Shown here piece after piece: positions 8,816-12,295 of a stretch of DNA of 12,295 nucleotides. A program made the position numbers and the translations under genes. The DNA comes from Synura sp. LO234KE (lineage: Eukaryota > Sar > Synurophyceae > Synurales > Mallomonadaceae): NCBI GenBank assembly GCA_015143735.1, contig VKHC01000417.1:1-12295 (forward strand), in the 5' to 3' direction. The stretch's first letter is position 1; every line of letters starts with the position of its first letter. Below the pieces are notes generated by a model. It ran no database searches. It was not told where the DNA came from and was given only the letters and a program-made list of their open reading frames with translations.

Positions 8816-8913
8816 TGACTACAAATATTTATATATAATTGAGGACAGTCCATAAACATCTATAGATCAAATCGTGATTTGTTTAAGTACGTGGAAAATG
8901 TAATCACAGTAAC

Positions 8914-9085
8914 GGGCTCCAGTTCAAGAGCACGCTCGAGATCCACGAGTGCTGTACGATGTCTTCCTAAAGCATTTCTCGCGGTTGCTCTTCGCAGATA
9001 AGATTTTACATGAGAGGAGTTTATCCTTATGGCACAGCTGCAATCCCTCAAAAAATCATGCATAAATCCCAACGCGGCGTTGAAT
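8914..9085 (-). CDS. TPR-protein exon (co-chaperone-like), partial
   Basis: Minus-strand translation reads ALGFMHDFLRDCSCAIRIN, the second helix of one TPR, then VKSYLRRATARNALGRHRTA and LVDLERALELEP, a full 34-residue TPR with the conserved Ala, Leu-Gly, Ala, Asp, Ala-Leu and Pro positions. The K-S-Y-x-R-R pattern resembles TPR3 of carboxylate-clamp proteins (STIP1, PP5, TOM34, RPAP3, SPAG1 type), where Lys and Arg bind the EEVD end of Hsp70 or Hsp90. A donor-like GTTACT starts at 8913 just after ELEP. The frame is closed by TGA at about 9093, so an acceptor or a mutation lies upstream. The LINE piece starts about 100 bp downstream. Confidence 0.65.
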
Positions 9086-9557
9086 ATTCAATCCGAACGT
9101 TGAATATTTTTCCCTTTAAGAAGTTCCACATCTGCTTAACTGGCCATTCCTATAGCTCGGGGAATTTCAATATTAACGTGAGTGTCCTTGAACATGTAAC
9201 TTAAATGTCCACGATAGAGCCAGGTGTTAGGATCCCTTAATCTCTTTCGAGCTTTGAGCCTGAGTATTTTCGACTAAGCCGAACCGATTTGAAGAAGTAA
9301 ATGATTTAGATCTTACAATTACTCTGTGTTAGCAATGGCACTGATTGCTCTATCAATACCTCTGCTATAGCTTGTAATGATGGTTGGTATAATGACTCAA
9401 ATCAACACCAAGGTCAAAACTCTGATAATATAATTAGAAATGACGATGGAAACCCAAAATTGAATCTACCTCATAGAATATTCGCGAATCCATTCCCCTA
9501 AGCTTATGTGCGAATATATCTCATAAAGGAATAAAGTCATATCATTATCCTCGACAT
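9086..9557. other. Low-GC stretch with one plus-strand exon candidate
   Basis: If the minus-strand TPR exons belong to one gene, this is their intron, possibly with an unrecognised exon carrying the missing first half of the second TPR. It contains two TTGAATATT copies at about 9082-9110, a palindrome ATTCGCGAAT near 9479, and one plus-strand frame listed separately. I see no RNA gene or mobile element in it. Confidence 0.3.
9310..9501 (+). CDS. Possible terminal exon of a secreted Cys/Asn-rich protein
   Basis: Immediately after an acceptor-like GATTTAG the frame is open for 63 codons to TAA at 9499-9501. It begins ILQLLCVSNGTDCSINTS and continues with ACNDGWYNDSN, giving three Cys and several N-glycosylation sequons. 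The style resembles extracellular cysteine-rich domains, but I recognise no family. It lies on the opposite strand to, and between, the TPR exon candidates, so both cannot be ordinary exons unless genes are nested. A 64-codon open stretch is not rare by chance. Confidence 0.2.
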   Translation: MLQLLCVSNGTDCSINTSAIACNDGWYNDSNQHQGQNSDNIIRNDDGNPKLNLPHRIFANPFP

Positions 9558-9805
9558 TCATATATCAAAATCACAAAAATGTAACCGATACTCGATCGTA
9601 TTCACACTGCAGTCTACCACTCTGTGCTGTAACAGTTCCAGCGCCAAGTCGCACAGGAGCAATTTTAGTAACCATTCGCCGTTTTCTTCAGCTTTTCTCT
9701 TTAAATTTGATATCATTTTCCGATTTCGACAAATCTGCAATATATGACGACAGCTCCTCGGCATTTTGCCTAATTTGCACATGTATTTAAAGGTGCTGTC
9801 CATAA
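9558..9805 (-). CDS. Candidate upstream exon of the TPR gene
   Basis: Minus-strand frame starting at ATG 9803 (MDSTFKYMCKLGKMP) and ending at a TGA at 9558. The stretch AEENGEWLLKLLLCDLALEL can be lined up with the first helix pair of a TPR (Gly-Glu-aromatic, then Ala-Leu-Glu-Leu), though the mid Ala is Lys. It shares strand with the clear TPR exon at 8914-9085 and sits upstream of it, as expected for TPR1 before TPR2-3. A candidate 61 bp intron lies just upstream. Where the exon ends is unclear: GT sites occur near 9600-9630. The assignment is an inference from a weak repeat. Confidence 0.35.
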
Positions 9806-9866
9806 CTGCAGCAATTATCGCAAAAGCATGTGCAACGAATATAGTTTGGCAAAAATAATATCTTAC
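9806..9866 (-). other. Candidate 61 bp intron in TPR gene leader
   Basis: On the minus strand a strong donor GTAAGAT starts at 9866, and GCTGCAG ends at 9806, two bases before the ATG at 9803. The length is close to the 57 and 90 bp introns of the neighbouring PQQ gene. If real, the exon upstream of 9867 would be 5' UTR, since no ATG-led frame is evident there. Confidence 0.35.
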
Positions 9867-9869
9867 CAA

Positions 9870-9977
9870 AACCAGAAGTTATGGAGTAAAAATTAAATTC
9901 AAAAAAAAATTAAACACGTGTCCAGATGGTTTCACGTCCGTAAATCTGTATCTTGAATCTACAACCGAAGCCACCAA
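9870..9977. promoter_or_regulatory. Short divergent intergenic region
   Basis: About 110 bp separate the candidate TPR-gene leader (minus) from the PQQ-gene ATG (plus). It contains an A9 run at 9901-9909, the E-box-like CACGTG at 9915-9920 and CACGT at 9933-9937. An in-frame TGA at 9954-9956 lies 24 bases before the PQQ start, which supports that start. A shared promoter is inferred from spacing only; no TATA box is clear. Confidence 0.35.
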
Positions 9978-12295
9978 ATGATGAAATCTTGTGGATTTCT
10001 ATCGATTGCGATCACTTTCTACTGCAAATGGGCTCTTGGCGTTGATTGGAAACAGTATGGTTTAAATGCACAGCGGAACGGCTACAACCAGCAAGAGAAT
10101 ATTATAACGAAAGATAGTCTCAAATCTAAAACTCTCAAAGCTTATTGGAACGTCACGGTCGGTGGCGCAAGCATATCTCAGCCATTATTCTTGCAGTCTC
10201 TTAATATTCCTAAAAAAGGATTTGTAGATGCTTTGTACATCGGGACTGAACGGGGAGTGTATTTGGCCATAAACGCATCAAGTGGTACTACAATTTGGAA
10301 TCGTACGTTAGGAGCTTACTACGATGCAAGTTGTGGAGATTTACCGGGAGGATATTTTGGGATAAGCGGGACAGGATACATCAACAGAACTGAGGGCACC
10401 CTTTTCGTCGTGAGCGGGTTGGGATATTTACACAAGCTCTATGTCACGACGGGTTTAACGGTTTCTAAGAAATGGCCAGTGTACTTGTTTGACCCTTCAC
10501 TTGAGCACTCGTATGGCGCAGTAAGTGTTGTAGGCTCATCTATATGCGTGACTACCGCAGGCCATTGTGATAACGGGAATTACAATGGGAAAATTTATTG
10601 CGTAGATCCGCGCCGAGGTACACTTTTATACACATTCTCTCCTTCGTCCCCAAACTATGGAGGGGGCATTTGGGGAAGTGGTGGTCTGTCATATGACCCG
10701 ATTTTATCCCGAATCACTGTGGCAACCGGAAACTCGTTTGGCTCTGAACAAGCTTACTATGGGGACAGCATTGTATTCCTTTCTCCCCAGTTAAATGTTT
10801 TAAATTCTTACCAACCGCAAATCATCGTATCGGATAGCGATTTCGGTGCTACTCCATTAATATTTAAGCCAACCAACGGATGCAAAAGAACATTGACTTC
10901 GACGGCGAACAAATCCGGATTCATTGTTATAATTGATCTCGCCACCGGCGAAGTGCTGCAAACTATTCAAATCGGATTTCCTACCTCCAACGGTACGATC
11001 TATATATATATATATATATGAATGGCATGATAGCATAATGAAACGCACCTTCAATCTCACAGCATTTTTTTTTTTATTTTAGGTCAGTTTATTTCGATTC
11101 CAGTTTTCGACCCCAGTACAAATTATCTGTACATCACCAACCCAAGCAATAGCGAGGACAGAAGCTATGTTCACGGTCTAGTTGCGTTTCAAGTTAGTGA
11201 CACCTGCTACCTCGATTTGCTCTGGAATACGCCCTTTACAGCCTCCTACCTCTACAACGACGACATGACCGTTACACTCGTCCCAGGCATAGTATTTGTC
11301 TCGTCTGGCGTTTTCAAACAAGTATTTGCGATAGACGCGCTGACTGGAGCAATCATCTGGAAATCTGATGTCATGGGCACCGTTTTCGCTCCTCCCACCA
11401 TTGTCAACGGTCGAATGTACGTCACAAATTGCGATTATAACAACGGGGGAAAGAGTAGCCGTCTCTGGGCGTATTCACTAGTAAACCGTCCCCCTTCCCC
11501 CGCTCCAACTGTAGCTGTAGACAACTACCAAGTGGTTATCTCTAGGCACACGTACAATCTGCGGCCGTTGGTGTCTGGTGGGTTGGTAGACCCCACAACC
11601 GGTCGCCTCATCCAAGAGACATACACGGGCACGTTTTCGTCGGTAGGAAGTACGTACTATTTCCGGCTGCCCATCGCGGGTGAGTTGTCAGTGCGAGGTC
11701 TGCCCAACGGATTGGATTGGGATTATGCAGACTTCTGGGTCAGTGATTCGACCTATGGAGATATCAACGTTGGGAAATATAGCCCGAGCACGTGGGTGAT
11801 CGCCGGCCCAGGGTCGGCCACCGTTCAGTTTACTGGATATACTCAGTGTGAGAGTGGGGATGGGTTTTATTCTGGGGCGGTTACATTCACCTGTGGCACG
11901 GACACAGCTCAGACCGCCTCGGTCAGCGAGGATTCCTGCACCTGTACGTACTAGTATGGGGTCTGTTCCATGGCATATGACTTAGCTTTCTATTTATTAG
12001 ATTTCGTTCAAGTGACTGGACCCAAATCGTGCTCGGTATTCGGAACTTCTTTCACCAACAATTTCGTCATTTCAACTTCAAATGAACAATTGGATATGAA
12101 ATCGATCGCTTCAAATGGGAAATATGACCCAGAGTTTGGGGTGTACCAACAAAATGTCTTCGCATTCTTTTCCACCGCGTCAGGATACAATATCGTGTTT
12201 CATATTCCTATTGCTGGTATCCCCATCAACTACAACGGCGATTCCAACACGTGGTCGAACGGGTACAGTCCGGTAGATATTTGGCAATACAAATC
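9978..12295 (+). CDS. Secreted PQQ-type beta-propeller protein with MRH-like repeats (partial)
   Basis: Exons 9978-10992, 11083-11943 and 12001-12295 (open at the edge) give at least 723 residues. Residues 1 to about 21 form a signal peptide (FLSIAITFYCKWALG, then VDWKQYG). Residues about 22-470 carry PQQ-like propeller blades, for example VYLAINASSGTTIWNRTLG, GKIYCVDPRRGTLLY, FIVIIDLATGEVLQTI and VFAIDALTGAIIWKS, the Ala/Asp-x-x-x-G...W signature. Sequons at NVT, NAS, NRT, NRT and NKS suggest glycosylation. A Pro-rich linker (473-485) leads to an MRH-like domain: YNLRPL (496-501), YYFRLPIAG (530-538), then Cys 594, 609, 624 and 636 with EDSCTY. A second copy begins near 656. Propeller ligand and enzymatic activity are unknown; PQQ binding is not implied. 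Both introns are phase 1. An in-frame stop at 9954 supports the first ATG; ATG 9981 is an alternative. Confidence 0.85.
10993..11082 (+). other. Intron 1 of the PQQ/MRH gene (90 bp, phase 1)
   Basis: Donor GTACGA at 10993 and acceptor T-rich tract plus ATTTTAG ending at 11082. Joining the flanks gives FPTSN-G-QFISIPVFDPST with no frame change, extending the propeller into the downstream open frame, where unspliced reading ends in TATATA-encoded Ile/Tyr and a stop. A CTCAC at 11056-11060 could serve as branch site. The intron holds a TA repeat. Confidence 0.88.
11001..11019 (+). repeat. (TA)n microsatellite in intron 1
   Basis: An uninterrupted TA run of about 9.5 units lies eight bases after the donor. 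Its length is likely to vary between individuals. Since the intron is only 90 bp, expansion or contraction changes donor-to-branch distance, which could matter to splicing, but nothing here shows that it does. Confidence 0.9.
11944..12000 (+). other. Intron 2 of the PQQ/MRH gene (57 bp, phase 1)
   Basis: Donor GTACGT at 11944 and acceptor TATTTATTAG ending at 12000, with a TGACTTAG stretch near 11979 as a possible branch site. Splicing joins SEDSCT to Y-FVQVTGPKSC, restoring the Cys-x-Tyr of the MRH-like core, which is strong evidence that the intron is real. Unspliced reading ends at TAG 11952. Confidence 0.88.

Noticed and set aside
8104-8859. 251-codon minus-strand frame as the true LINE ORF1
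   Set aside because: A neighbouring frame (8807-8121) reads more like a real globular protein, while this one is rich in Pro/Ser/Arg/Leu; mutual exclusion favours the former, though not decisively.
10857-11060. Minus-strand 67-codon frame across intron 1
   Set aside because: Antisense to PQQ-gene exon 1 and intron; created partly by the TA repeat.
12008-12190. Minus-strand 60-codon frame
   Set aside because: Antisense to exon 3 of the PQQ/MRH gene, whose splice-joined frame is well supported.
1-12295. Prokaryotic operons, CRISPR arrays, tRNA or rRNA genes
   Set aside because: I saw no regular spaced repeats, cloverleaf sequences or rRNA-like stretches; the introns and retrotransposons show nuclear eukaryotic DNA.

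Overview
The window is eukaryotic nuclear DNA. The evidence is a secreted-protein gene with two short GT-AG introns (90 and 57 bp), a Ty1/copia LTR-retrotransposon remnant, non-LTR (LINE) retrotransposon remnants of the endonuclease-RT-RNase H type, and fragments of a TPR-protein gene. The compact introns and this mix of elements suit a fungus or a protist. I cannot name the lineage from sequence alone.

Layout from left to right. Positions 1-874 are AT-rich with no recognised gene. Positions 875 to about 2380 hold the 3' part of a copia element on the minus strand: a complete 336 bp LTR, a polypurine tract, a non-coding leader of about 300 bp, and a decayed pol end (late RT plus RNase H). About 2385-5842 is a GC-rich LINE piece on the plus strand. 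It carries the region after the RT core, a CCHC zinc-finger region, RNase H, a 3' UTR with a perfect hairpin and a short A run. About 5843-6240 is an AT-richer segment with a small unrecognised frame. About 6240-8815 is a second GC-rich LINE piece on the minus strand with an ORF1-like region, the AP-type endonuclease and the linker leading toward RT. The two LINE pieces are complementary, barely overlap in content, and point at each other; the RT core is in neither.

Positions 8820-9977 return to lower GC. Minus-strand exon candidates of a TPR protein lie here: one TPR-like helix pair near 9640-9720, and a clear TPR block at about 8914-9085. The minus-strand LINE piece begins just downstream of the clear block, so the gene is interrupted by it or carries it in an intron.

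From 9978 to the right edge runs the only gene that looks intact. It encodes a secreted, N-glycosylated protein with a PQQ-type beta-propeller, a Pro-rich linker, and then a region I read as a mannose-6-phosphate-receptor-homology (MRH)-like domain followed by the start of a second copy. It runs off the window. It lies head-to-head with the TPR gene across a gap of roughly 110-170 bp. The propeller plus tandem MRH-like architecture, and the split and opposed LINE halves, are the two points most worth a second look.
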